The notes under the pieces are model-generated. The model saw only the letters and a program-made list of their open reading frames with translations. It was not told the DNA's origin and searched no databases. Position numbers and translations under genes: made by a program. This document shows positions 27,838 to 36,185 of a stretch of DNA of 64,000 bases, in pieces; position 1 is the first letter of the stretch, and every line of letters starts with the position of its first letter. The DNA comes from Microlunatus flavus (GTDB taxonomy: Bacteria; Actinomycetota; Actinomycetes; Propionibacteriales; Propionibacteriaceae): the NCBI RefSeq assembly GCF_900110855.1, contig NZ_FOFA01000013.1:1-64000 (forward strand). Direction: 5' to 3'.

Positions 27838-29150
27838 CCGGCCACCACGCGCCGTACGCCTGGCTGCCGGACGGCGTCCACGCCGACGTGCGCCTCGAGG
27901 TCGTCGACGGGACCTTCACCGCGATCACCACCGGGACCGCCCCGCAGCCCGGCGACGAACGCCTCGACGGCCTCGTCCTGCCCGGCCTCGCGAACGGTCA
28001 CAGCCACGCCTTCCACCGCGCCCTGCGGGGGCGTACGCACGGCGGCGGCACCTTCTGGACGTGGCGGGAGCAGATGTACGCCGTCGCGACGCGCCTCGAC
28101 CCGGACACCTACCGCGCGCTCGCGCTGGCGGTGTTCGCGGAGATGGCCCTCGCCGGCTACACGTGCGTCGGCGAGTTCCACTACCTGCACCACGACCCGC
28201 AGGGACGCCCGTACGCCGACCCGAACGCCATGGGCGCCGCGCTGGTCGACGCCGCCGAGCAGGCCGGCCTGCGCCTCACGCTGCTCGACACGCTCTACCT
28301 CGCCGGCGGGCTCACCGCCGCGGGGCACCAGCCGCTCGACGAGGTCCAGCGGCGCTTCTCCGACGGCGACGTGGAGGCCTGGCACGCCCGCGTCGACCGG
28401 CTGCGCCCCACCGCGACGGCCCGGATCGGCGCGGCCGCCCACTCGGTCCGCGCGGTTCCCGCCGACGCCCTCTCCGCGCTCGCCGGTGCCGCGGGCACGC
28501 GGCCGGTGCACGTCCACCTCAGCGAGCAGCCTGCCGAGAACGCCGCGGTCCGGGCCGTCCACGGCTGCACGCCGACGCGGCTCCTCGCCGACGCGGGCCT
28601 GCTCGGCCCGCGCACCACGGCGGTGCACGCCACCCACCTCACCGACGCCGACGTCGCCCTCCTCGGCACGACGGGGACCGCCGCCTGCTTCTGCCCGACC
28701 ACCGAGCGCGACCTCGCCGACGGCATCGGCCCGGCACGGCGGCTGCACGAGGCGGGCAGCCCGCTCACGCTGGGTTCCGACAGCCAGGCCGTGGTCGACC
28801 CGTTCGAGGAGCTGTGCGGGCTCGAGGCCCACGAGCGGCTCGCCAGCGGCGAACGCGGCCGGTTCAGCCCGGCCGAGCTGGTGACGGCCGCGAGCGCGGC
28901 GGGCTACGCGAGCCTCGGCTGGGACGGCGGCCGCCTCGCCGTCGGCGCCCCGGCCGACCTCGTCGTCGTGCGCACCGACTCGGTCCGCACGACCGGCGCC
29001 CGTCCCGACCAGGTCCCGTACGCGGCGACCGCGGCGGACGTCGACCGCGTCCTCGTGGGCGGCCGCACGGTGGTCCGCGACGGCCACCACGTCCTCGGCG
29101 ACCCGGCCCGGCTGCTGCGCGAAGCCCTCGACCGCCTGGAGGAGGCGTGA
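27834..29150 (+). CDS. hutF: Formimidoylglutamate deiminase
   Basis: A 438-residue amidohydrolase-superfamily enzyme that deaminates N-formimino-L-glutamate to N-formyl-L-glutamate and ammonia. [16 protein letters not shown] carries the first metal histidines, with further conserved blocks [29 protein letters not shown] and [21 protein letters not shown] at 27834 overlaps the previous stop, and its own stop overlaps hutI (GTGA). Choice of HutF rather than HutG shows that this organism uses the five-step branch of histidine degradation. Confidence 0.94.
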   Translation: MTGHHAPYAWLPDGVHADVRLEVVDGTFTAITTGTAPQPGDERLDGLVLPGLANGHSHAFHRALRGRTHGGGTFWTWREQMYAVATRLDPDTYRALALAVFAEMALAGYTCVGEFHYLHHDPQGRPYADPNAMGAALVDAAEQAGLRLTLLDTLYLAGGLTAAGHQPLDEVQRRFSDGDVEAWHARVDRLRPTATARIGAAAHSVRAVPADALSALAGAAGTRPVHVHLSEQPAENAAVRAVHGCTPTRLLADAGLLGPRTTAVHATHLTDADVALLGTTGTAACFCPTTERDLADGIGPARRLHEAGSPLTLGSDSQAVVDPFEELCGLEAHERLASGERGRFSPAELVTAASAAGYASLGWDGGRLAVGAPADLVVVRTDSVRTTGARPDQVPYAATAADVDRVLVGGRTVVRDGHHVLGDPARLLREALDRLEEA

Positions 29151-30316
29151 CCAGCAGGATCGGCAGCGTCCTCGTGACGGGCATCGGCGAGCTCGCGACC
29201 GTCGACGGGACGGGACCGGAGGGGCTCGGGCTGCGCCACGACGCCGCCGTGCTCGTCGAGGACGGCCTGGTCGCCTGGGCCGGTGCGCCGAGCGCGGCTC
29301 CCGCGGCCGACCGCCGCGTCGACGTCGGCGGGCGCGCCGTCGTCCCCGGTTTCGTCGACTCGCACGCCCACCTCGTCTTCGCCGGCGACCGAAGCGCCGA
29401 GTTCGCCGCGCGGATGGCCGGGCAGCGCTACGACGGCGGCGGCATCGCCACGACGGTCGCGGCCACGCGGGTGGCGACCGACGACGAGCTCGACGGCCTC
29501 GTCGCCGCCCGGGTCGCGGAGATGCGCGCGCAGGGCACCACGACGGTGGAGATCAAGTCGGGCTACGGCCTCACCGTCGCCGACGAGGTCCGCGCCCTGC
29601 GCATCGCCGGCCGGCACACCCGCGAGACGACGTTCCTCGGCGCGCACGTCGTGCCCGCCGGGGCGGACCGGTCGGCCTACGTCGCGCAGGTCGCCGGCCC
29701 GATGCTCGCGGCGGCCGCCGCGTACGCGCGCTGGGTCGACGTCTTCTGCGAACCAGGTTCTGCCCACGCCTTCGACGCCGACGAGGCCCGCACCGTCCTG
29801 ACCGCCGGCGCTGCGGCCGGGCTCGGGCTGCGGGTGCACGGCAACCAGCTCGGCCCCGGACCCGGGGTCCGGCTGGCGGTGGAGCTCGGTGCGGCCAGCG
29901 TGGACCACTGCACGTTCCTGGAGCGGGCCGACGTCGACGCCCTCGTGGGCGCCGCCGCGACGACCACGGCCACGTTGCTGCCCGGCGTCGAGTACTCGAC
30001 CCGCTCGCCCTATCCCGACGCGGCGGCGCTGCTGCGGGCCGGCGTCTCGCTCGCGCTGGCGACCGACTGCAACCCCGGCACCTGCTTCTCCAGCTCCATG
30101 CCGTGGGTGATGGCGCTGGCCGTGCGGGAGATGGGCCTCACCCCGGCCCAGGCCCTCGTGGCGGCCACGGCGGGCGGCGCGCGGGCGCTGCGCCGCACCG
30201 ACGTCGGCCGGGTCGTCGTCGGCGCCCGGGCCGACCTCACCGTGCTCGAGGCGCCGTCGTACCTCCACCTCGCCTACCGCCCGGGCGTCCCGATCGCCCG
30301 CGCGCTCGACCTCTGA
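29147..30316 (+). CDS. hutI: Imidazolonepropionase
   Basis: A 389-residue metal-dependent amidohydrolase that opens imidazolonepropionate to formiminoglutamate, the substrate of Hut[22 protein letters not shown] carries the His-x-His metal site. [51 protein letters not shown] and the C-terminal [20 protein letters not shown] are typical HutI blocks. GTG start overlapping the hutF stop. It is the last gene of the operon; a SigL-type promoter starts the next unit 33 bases later. Confidence 0.95.
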   Translation: MTSRIGSVLVTGIGELATVDGTGPEGLGLRHDAAVLVEDGLVAWAGAPSAAPAADRRVDVGGRAVVPGFVDSHAHLVFAGDRSAEFAARMAGQRYDGGGIATTVAATRVATDDELDGLVAARVAEMRAQGTTTVEIKSGYGLTVADEVRALRIAGRHTRETTFLGAHVVPAGADRSAYVAQVAGPMLAAAAAYARWVDVFCEPGSAHAFDADEARTVLTAGAAAGLGLRVHGNQLGPGPGVRLAVELGAASVDHCTFLERADVDALVGAAATTTATLLPGVEYSTRSPYPDAAALLRAGVSLALATDCNPGTCFSSSMPWVMALAVREMGLTPAQALVAATAGGARALRRTDVGRVVVGARADLTVLEAPSYLHLAYRPGVPIARALDL

Positions 30317-30348
30317 GGTACACCCTTCTCGCCACCTGCCCGGGTCGG

Positions 30349-30376
30349 TGAACCGAACTGGGCGCTGCACCGTCTG
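30349..30376 (+). promoter_or_regulatory. SigL-type ECF promoter
   Basis: TGAACC (30349-30354), a 16-base spacer and CGTCTG (30371-30376) closely fit the TGAACC-N16-CGT pattern reported for mycobacterial SigL. It ends 29 bases before the lipoprotein ATG, implying that the sigma factor encoded downstream activates its own operon. Confidence 0.65.
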
Positions 30377-30405
30377 CTCGTCCGGGACCGACGAAAGGGG
30401 TCGAG

Positions 30406-30966
30406 ATGAGGTCAGCAGCCAGCGCAGTCAGCGCAGCGGCGAGGTCGAGGACGCGGTGGAGCGGGGTGACGGGCGGCGCGCTGGTGCTCGTGGCGCTGGC
30501 CGCGTGCTCGTCCCCCGCAGGCAGCGCACCGGCGGCGGAACCCGCGCCCGCCAGCAGCGCGAGCTCCAGCGCCCCGTCCGCCGCCGCCACGAGCGCCGCG
30601 GCGGGGGCCGACCTGAAGGTCGCGAGCACCTCGCTGGGCAGCGTCGTGGTGGACAGCCAGGGCCGGACGGCGTACTACTTCGACAAGGACAAGGCCGGGT
30701 CGGGCACGAGCGTCTGCTCCGGGGACTGCCTCGCCGCGTGGCCGGCGATCGCGCCGGCGGGCAGCACCCCGACGGTCGAGGGCGTGACCGCGAAGGTCGG
30801 CACGATCAAGCGCGACGACGGTTCCGCCCAGATCACGCTCGAGGGCCGCCCGGTCTACCTGTTCGTCAAGGACAAGGCCGCCGGCGACGTGACGGGCCAG
30901 GGCGTCGGCGGCGTCTGGTACGTGATCGCGCCGGACGGGACCGAGGTGAAGAAGTCCGCGGGCTGA
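30406..30966 (+). CDS. Secreted lipoprotein with Yx(F/W/Y)xxD repeats
   Basis: A 186-residue lipoprotein. A signal sequence ends in the lipobox LAAC, with the cysteine near residue 35, followed by an Ala/Ser-rich tether. The mature part has two COG4315-type repeats: YYFDKDKAGSGTSVCSGDCLAAWP and YLFVKDKAAGDVTGQGVGGVWYV. Such proteins are membrane-anchored and sometimes associated with redox or copper stress; the biochemical role is unknown. ATG at 30406 with AAAGGGG upstream. It heads a three-gene unit with a SigL-like sigma factor and its anti-sigma factor. Confidence 0.88.
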   Translation: MRSAASAVSAAARSRTRWSGVTGGALVLVALAACSSPAGSAPAAEPAPASSASSSAPSAAATSAAAGADLKVASTSLGSVVVDSQGRTAYYFDKDKAGSGTSVCSGDCLAAWPAIAPAGSTPTVEGVTAKVGTIKRDDGSAQITLEGRPVYLFVKDKAAGDVTGQGVGGVWYVIAPDGTEVKKSAG

Positions 30967-30980
30967 GGAGGGCGACGAGC

Positions 30981-31514
30981 GTGGGCGTGGAGGAGGCGCC
31001 GGGGACCGCGGAGGGTCTCCGGCGGCTGCAGGAGCAGCACGGGGCCGCCCTGCTCGGCTTCGCGCAGCGCCTCACCCACGACCCCGACCTCGCGCGCGAC
31101 GTCGTCCAGGACGCGCTGCTGCGCGCCTGGAACCATCCCGAGGTGGCCGCGACCGACGACCGGTCGGCGCGGGCCTGGCTCTTCACGGTCACCCGGCACC
31201 TCGTGGTCGACCGCTGGCGCAGCGCCGCGCACCGCCACGAGCGGTCGGCCGACGAGGAGACCCTGGCGCGCTGGGCGCCGGCGGACGCCGACGCCTCCAG
31301 CGCGGTGCTCGACCAGTGGCTGATCGCGGACGCGCTGCGCGGCCTGTCGCCCGAGCACCGGGCGGTGATCGTCGCCGCGCACTACGAGGGTCGACCGGTC
31401 GCCGAGATCGCCCGCATGCTGGGGGTGCCGCCCGGCACCGTGAAGTCCCGGCTCCACTACGGGCTGCGGAGCCTGCGGCTGCTGCTGCAGGAGAAGGGGG
31501 TGACCGCGCCGTGA
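30981..31514 (+). CDS. ECF sigma factor (SigL/SigK-like)
   Basis: A 177-residue ECF sigma factor. Region 2 (LARDVVQDALLRAWNHPEV, then RAWLFTVTRHLVVDRWR) and region 4 (LSPEHRAVIVAAHYEGRPVA followed by MLGVPPGTVKSRLHYGLR) are clear. The GTG at 30981 lies 14 bases after the lipoprotein stop with GAGGAGGGCGA upstream. A promoter matching the SigL consensus precedes the operon, which fits positive autoregulation. The overlapping downstream gene encodes a zinc-type anti-sigma factor that should hold it inactive at the membrane. Confidence 0.92.
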   Translation: MGVEEAPGTAEGLRRLQEQHGAALLGFAQRLTHDPDLARDVVQDALLRAWNHPEVAATDDRSARAWLFTVTRHLVVDRWRSAAHRHERSADEETLARWAPADADASSAVLDQWLIADALRGLSPEHRAVIVAAHYEGRPVAEIARMLGVPPGTVKSRLHYGLRSLRLLLQEKGVTAP

Positions 31515-32194
31515 GCACCGACCGGTACGCGCAGTGGGACGCCGCGTACGTCCTCGGTGCCCTCGCGCCCGACGAGCGGGCCGAGTTCGAGGAGCACCTC
31601 GCCGGGTGCGCGCGCTGCCGGGAGGCGGTCGGCGAGCTCGCCGGCATGCCCGGCCTGCTCGCGCAGGTGCCCGCGTCGGAGGTGTGGGACGCGGAGCCGG
31701 CCGCTCCCGGCCCCTCGCCGGTCGACCGGCCGGTGGCCGACCACGAGCCGACCCGGGAGGTCGTCCCGCTCGACCGCCGCCGGGCCCTGCGGCCCCGGTG
31801 GTGGCAGGTCGCCGCCGCGGCGGTGCTCGTCGCCGTGCTCGGCGGGCTCGCCGGCTACGTCCTGCGTCCGGTCGTCGGCCAGCCGGCCGCGCAGCGGCTC
31901 GCCTTCAGCGTGGTGGAACCGTCGCCGCTGACCGCGGTCGTCGACCTCGCCCCCGCGGGCGCCGGGACGGAGGTGCGCGTCGAGTGCCAGTACGCCGACG
32001 CCGACGAGGGCGAGGCGTACTCGGTCTGGGTCGTGGGGCAGGACGGCAGCGCCAGCGAGGTGAAGCCGTGGACGGCCCGTCCCAACCGCGTCATGCACCC
32101 CTCCGGCACCAGCCCCCTGCGGCTCGACGCGATCGCCGCAGTCGAGATCCGCTCCGGCGACGCGGGCTCCGTGCTGCTGCGCGCCCGCCGCTGA
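31511..32194 (+). CDS. Anti-sigma factor with zinc-associated motif (RslA-like)
   Basis: A 227-residue membrane anti-sigma factor. The cytoplasmic N-terminus holds the ZAS signature H-L-A-G-C-A-R-C (HxxxCxxC, about residues 31-38) after an ALAPDERAEFEE helix. One transmembrane segment (WWQVAAAAVLVAVLGGLAGYV) lies near residues 97-117, followed by an extracytoplasmic domain of the RskA C-terminal type. Oxidation or zinc loss at the Cys pair would release the sigma factor, as established for mycobacterial RslA. GTG start overlapping the sigma gene stop (GTGA). Confidence 0.92.
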   Translation: MSTDRYAQWDAAYVLGALAPDERAEFEEHLAGCARCREAVGELAGMPGLLAQVPASEVWDAEPAAPGPSPVDRPVADHEPTREVVPLDRRRALRPRWWQVAAAAVLVAVLGGLAGYVLRPVVGQPAAQRLAFSVVEPSPLTAVVDLAPAGAGTEVRVECQYADADEGEAYSVWVVGQDGSASEVKPWTARPNRVMHPSGTSPLRLDAIAAVEIRSGDAGSVLLRARR

Positions 32195-32276
32195 GGCCGG
32201 TCGCGCGGGCGCGGCGACCAGCCCTTGCGGCCGACGTCGGTGAGTGCTTGTCTCCGAGGTGAGGAGGCGTGAGGTG

Positions 32277-34742
32277 ATGGGCGTCGTCGGGTCGCTGGAG
32301 GAGTTCGGCCGCGGAGACGTGGCCCTGGCCGGTGGCAAGGGGGCGAACCTCGGCGCGCTCGTCCGCGCCGGGTTCCCGGTCCCGCCCGGCTTCGTCGTGA
32401 CGACCGAGGCGTACCGGGCCGACCACGCCGGTGGCACCCTCGGTGAGCCGGTGCGGGCGGCGGTGCTGGCCGCGTACGCCGACCTCGGCCGCCCGCCCGT
32501 GGCCGTGCGGTCGTCGGCCACGGCGGAGGACCTCGAGGGCGCGAGCTTCGCCGGGCAGCAGGACACCTACCTGAACGTCCGCGGCGACGACGCCCTGCTC
32601 GACGCGGTCCGGCGGTGCTGGGCGTCGCTGTTCACCGAGCGCGCCGTCGCCTACCGCGCCGAGCGCGGGGTCGCCGACGCCGCGATGGCCGTCGTCGTGC
32701 AGGAGATGGTCGAGGCGGACGCGGCGGGCGTGATGTTCACGGCCAACCCGGCGAACGGCCGGCGCCACGAGACGGTCGTCTCCGCGGCGTGGGGCCTCGG
32801 CGAGGCCGTGGTCGGCGGGCTCGTCGACACCGACGAGGTCGTGGTCCGGCTGCCGGAGGGGACCGTCGTCTCCCGCCGCACCGCCGACAAGCGGGTCATG
32901 ACCGCGTACGCCGCCGAGGGCACCGTGGAGCGCGAGGTGCCCGACGACCGGCGCCGCGCGCCCGTCCTCGACGACCCGTCCGTCGTCGAGCTGGCCCGGC
33001 TCGGCGCCCGGGTGCAGGAGTGCTTCGGCGCGCCGCAGGACGTCGAGTGGGTGCGCCGCGACCAGACGTTCCTCCTCGTCCAGGCGCGGCCGATCACGGT
33101 GCTCCCGCCGCCGGAGGCCGACCCGCCGACCGACTGGTCGGTGCCCGACCCGCACGCCTTCTACGCCCGCGCCAGCATCGTCGAGCAGCTGCCCGACCCG
33201 CTGACGCCGCTCTTCGCCGACCTGGTGCGGACGTCGGTGTCGCGGTCGCTGCAGGCGCTGTTCCGCGAGCTGGTCGGCGACGGCGTCGTCGGCGAGGACG
33301 ACGTCGACCTGCCGACGGTCAACGGCTACGCCTACTACCGCTACAGCGTCGCCGGCATGGCCCGGCTGATGCTGCACAGCGGCGGGGCGTTCCGGATGCT
33401 GCTGACGCGCGGGCAGGGCGGCACGGAGCACCGCTGGCGCACGTACGCCCACCCGCGCTACGTCGCGGCGGTGCAGGCGGCGAGCGCGGAGGCGACCGCC
33501 GAGGAGGGGGGCGACCTGCCCGCCGCGGCGCTGCTCGACCGCGTGCGCACGCTGCTGGACGCCGGCACCGAGTACTACACGGCGGTGCAGACGATCATCC
33601 CGCTGGCGGCCTTCAGCGAGACGTTCCTGACCTGGTTCTACGACCGCTTCGTGAAGGTTCCGGGCGGCCCGCCGGCGGCGACGTTCCTGCTGGGCTTCGA
33701 CAGCGTCCCGATCCGCGCGGAGAAGTCGCTGTGGGATCTGGCCACGTGGACCCGCGGGCAGCCGGGGCTGGCCGAGACGGTCCTGACCACGCCCGTCGAG
33801 ACCCTGCTCGACGCCGGCGACGAGGGACCGACCGACCTCGCCGAGTGGCGCCGCCGGTTCGCGGCCCACCTGGCCGCGTACGGGCACCTCGTCTACGACC
33901 TGGACTTCGCCAACCCGGTCCCCGCCGAGGAGCCCGGACCGCTCGTCGACGCCGTGCGCTTCTTCGTGCGCGGGGAGGGGAGCGACCCGTACCTGCGCCA
34001 GCAGGGCCTCGCCGACCGGCGCGAGCACGCCGGCATCGCCGCCCTGAGCGGTGTGGGGCCGCTGCGGGGCTGGGCGTTCCGGCGGCTGCTCGCCTGGGCG
34101 CAGGCCAACGCGCCGCTGCGGGAGGACGCGCTCGCCGACGTCGGGCTCGCCTGGCCGCTGATGCGCCGGCTCCTGCACGAGCTGAGCCGCCGCCTGCTCG
34201 AAGCGGAGGACCTCGTGCTGTGGCTGCGCGAGGCGGAGGTGCGCACGCTCGCCGCGGGCGGCGACGTGCCCGACCTGGCCGCGGAGGTCGAGCGGCGCCA
34301 GGAGGTGTGGCGTGGGCAGCGGCGGGTGACGCCGCCGCAGCTCCTGCCGCAGCGCCCCCGCCTGGACCGGCTGATGGGCCGCTTCCTGCCGGCCGTGAGC
34401 GAGCAGACCGGCGACGTCCTCGACGGGCTCGCGGGCAGCGCGGGCCGGGTGACCGCACGGGCGCGGGTGGTGTCGGGGCCGGCGGACTTCTCCTCCTTCG
34501 AGCCGGGGGAGGTCCTCGTCGCCGCGATCACCACGCCCGCCTGGACGTCGCTCTTCCCGCGGGCAGCGGCGGTCGTCACCGACATCGGCGGGCCGCTGAG
34601 CCACAGCTCGATCGTCGCCCGCGAGTACGGCATCCCGGCCGTCCTCGGCACCGGCAGCGCGACCCGGCGCATCCGCACCGGCGACCTCGTCACGGTCGAC
34701 GGCGACGCCGGGCGGGTCGAGCTGGCGCCGGCTCAGGACTGA
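32277..34742 (+). CDS. PEP synthase-like ATP:substrate phosphotransferase (rifampin phosphotransferase-like)
   Basis: An 821-residue enzyme with the three-part order of rifampin phosphotransferase: an N-terminal ATP-grasp part (GGKGANLGALV; AVRSSATAEDLEGASFAGQQ), a middle substrate domain, and a C-terminal swivelling phosphohistidine domain with H776 in GGPLSHSSIVAREYGIPAVLG. It lacks the C-terminal PEP-binding barrel of true PEP synthase. RPH moves the beta-phosphate of ATP to rifampin; the natural substrate here is not proven. ATG at 32277 with GAGGAGG upstream. It converges with a 10-base stop overlap on the DHFR-like gene. Confidence 0.85.
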   Translation: MGVVGSLEEFGRGDVALAGGKGANLGALVRAGFPVPPGFVVTTEAYRADHAGGTLGEPVRAAVLAAYADLGRPPVAVRSSATAEDLEGASFAGQQDTYLNVRGDDALLDAVRRCWASLFTERAVAYRAERGVADAAMAVVVQEMVEADAAGVMFTANPANGRRHETVVSAAWGLGEAVVGGLVDTDEVVVRLPEGTVVSRRTADKRVMTAYAAEGTVEREVPDDRRRAPVLDDPSVVELARLGARVQECFGAPQDVEWVRRDQTFLLVQARPITVLPPPEADPPTDWSVPDPHAFYARASIVEQLPDPLTPLFADLVRTSVSRSLQALFRELVGDGVVGEDDVDLPTVNGYAYYRYSVAGMARLMLHSGGAFRMLLTRGQGGTEHRWRTYAHPRYVAAVQAASAEATAEEGGDLPAAALLDRVRTLLDAGTEYYTAVQTIIPLAAFSETFLTWFYDRFVKVPGGPPAATFLLGFDSVPIRAEKSLWDLATWTRGQPGLAETVLTTPVETLLDAGDEGPTDLAEWRRRFAAHLAAYGHLVYDLDFANPVPAEEPGPLVDAVRFFVRGEGSDPYLRQQGLADRREHAGIAALSGVGPLRGWAFRRLLAWAQANAPLREDALADVGLAWPLMRRLLHELSRRLLEAEDLVLWLREAEVRTLAAGGDVPDLAAEVERRQEVWRGQRRVTPPQLLPQRPRLDRLMGRFLPAVSEQTGDVLDGLAGSAGRVTARARVVSGPADFSSFEPGEVLVAAITTPAWTSLFPRAAAVVTDIGGPLSHSSIVAREYGIPAVLGTGSATRRIRTGDLVTVDGDAGRVELAPAQD

Positions 34743-35305
34743 CGGGCGTACTCCAGGAGCACGACGCCGACCTCGAAGGTCCGGGTGGACTCCAGTCGCC
34801 AGGCCCGCGGGTCGTACGCGCCGTCGACCAGCGGCCGGCCCGCGCCGAGCGTGACCGGGTTGAGCTTCACCACGAGGCGGTCGATCTCGTCGGCCAGCGT
34901 CGCGGCGAGCCGGCCGCCCCCGCAGAGCCAGATCCCGGTGCCGTCGGCGCGCTTGAGGTCCCGCACCAGCGCGACGGGGTCGGCGGCCACGACCGTGACG
35001 CCCGGGTGCTCGGCGGGGTCGAGCGTGGTCGAGCAGACGTAGGTGTCGAGGTGCGCGTACGGGTCGGCGACGCCGGCCTGCAGCGCCGGCTCGAACGTCC
35101 CCCGACCCATGACCACCGCGTCGAAGCGGTCCCCGGGCGGCGTCGTGCCGAAGGCGGTGTGGAACGCGGTCGGCAGGGCGTCGCCCCAGTCCTGCGCGAG
35201 CGCCGCGCCGTACGCGGGATCGAACGGGAAGGCGTCGGTCGAGCCGTCCGGCGCGGCGATGCGGCCGTCCAGGCTGCTGGCGACCAGGTACGTGAGCGGG
35301 CGCAC
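34733..35305 (-). CDS. RibD C-terminal/DHFR-like reductase
   Basis: A 190-residue protein of the dihydrofolate-reductase-like RibD_C family common in actinobacteria. LTYLVASSLDGRIAAPDG at the start, VMGRGTFEPAL and GIWLCGGGRLAATL are the usual NADPH-fold blocks. These proteins are NADPH-dependent reductases of largely unknown substrate, not the housekeeping folate enzyme. The GTG at 35305 is chosen because it gives the standard family N-terminus; the frame remains open upstream but would overlap the SDR gene. Confidence 0.85.
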   Translation of the reverse strand: MRPLTYLVASSLDGRIAAPDGSTDAFPFDPAYGAALAQDWGDALPTAFHTAFGTTPPGDRFDAVVMGRGTFEPALQAGVADPYAHLDTYVCSTTLDPAEHPGVTVVAADPVALVRDLKRADGTGIWLCGGGRLAATLADEIDRLVVKLNPVTLGAGRPLVDGAYDPRAWRLESTRTFEVGVVLLEYARQS

Positions 35306-35337
35306 GGGGTCCTCCTCGGGTTCGCGTCCGGTCGGGC

Positions 35338-36066
35338 TCAGCGGATCGAGTAGCCGCCGTCGATCGCCAGCGACACCCCGGTGATCATGGACGCGCCGTC
35401 CCCGAGCAGGAACACGATCGGTGCGGCGATCTCGGCCTCCGTCGCCCACCGCCCCAGCGGCATCGCCTCGAGGAACGGTCCCTGGATGTCGTCGCGGCCC
35501 CAGTACCAGGCCGACATCGGCGTCATGACCACCGTCGGGTTGACCGAGTTGACGCGGATGCCGTGCCGGCCGAGCTCCAGCGCCGAGACGCGCGTGATGT
35601 TGTCGAGCGCGGCCTTCGACGAGCCGTACGAGACGTGGCCGTTCAGCGCGACCAGGCTGGCCTGGCTCGAGACGTTGACGACCGACCCGCCGCGACCCGC
35701 GCTGATCATGGAGCGGGACGTGTACTTGATCACCAGCAGGGCGCCGCGCGCGTTGATCGACATCACGCGGTCGAACACCTCGATGTCGGTCTCCTGCGGG
35801 GTCGCGATCTCGCCGCCCCAGCCGCCGCAGTTGACGACGCCGTACACCTCGAGCCCCCCGAGCGCGTCGCGCACGCTGTCCTCCGACGTCAGGTCGAAGG
35901 GCAGCACCCGCGCGCCGGTCTCGGCGGCGAGCGCCTCCAGCGCCTCCGTCGAGCGACCGCTCGCCACCACGTCGGCGCCCGCGGCCACGAGCTGGCGCAC
36001 CGTCTCCCCGCCGATGCCGCCGCTCGCCCCGGTCACCAGGACCGTCCGCCCGTCGAACCCGCTCAT
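35338..36066 (-). CDS. Short-chain dehydrogenase/reductase (L-xylulose reductase-like)
   Basis: A 242-residue SDR. The NAD(P) loop is TGASGGIGGETV (about residues 13-24), the catalytic Ser lies in NVSSQASLVAL, and the Tyr/Lys pair in SYGSSKAALD. The sequence VVNCGGWGGE, in place of the usual NNAG, resembles dicarbonyl/L-xylulose reductases. ATG at 36066. It is divergent from the alpha-galactosidase gene with a 119-base spacer, so both may answer to the same sugar signal. Substrate class is inferred. Confidence 0.88.
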   Translation of the reverse strand: MSGFDGRTVLVTGASGGIGGETVRQLVAAGADVVASGRSTEALEALAAETGARVLPFDLTSEDSVRDALGGLEVYGVVNCGGWGGEIATPQETDIEVFDRVMSINARGALLVIKYTSRSMISAGRGGSVVNVSSQASLVALNGHVSYGSSKAALDNITRVSALELGRHGIRVNSVNPTVVMTPMSAWYWGRDDIQGPFLEAMPLGRWATEAEIAAPIVFLLGDGASMITGVSLAIDGGYSIR

Positions 36067-36185
36067 GCCGCTCCTCCCGCCGGGCCGTACGCCGCCGCCG
36101 GCGTGCGACCCCGCTGTCCGGCCCTGCTCCCGTGCGGGGCACTCTAGGGCGGCGCCGACGGCGGCGCCCCACAAGGAGGTCACGG

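Noticed and set aside
26694-29090. A 798-codon minus-strand frame opposite the M20 enzyme and hutF
   Set aside because: Antisense shadow of two confirmed hut genes.
32091-34604. An 837-codon minus-strand frame opposite the RPH-like gene
   Set aside because: Antisense shadow of a gene with clear catalytic motifs; low-complexity composition.
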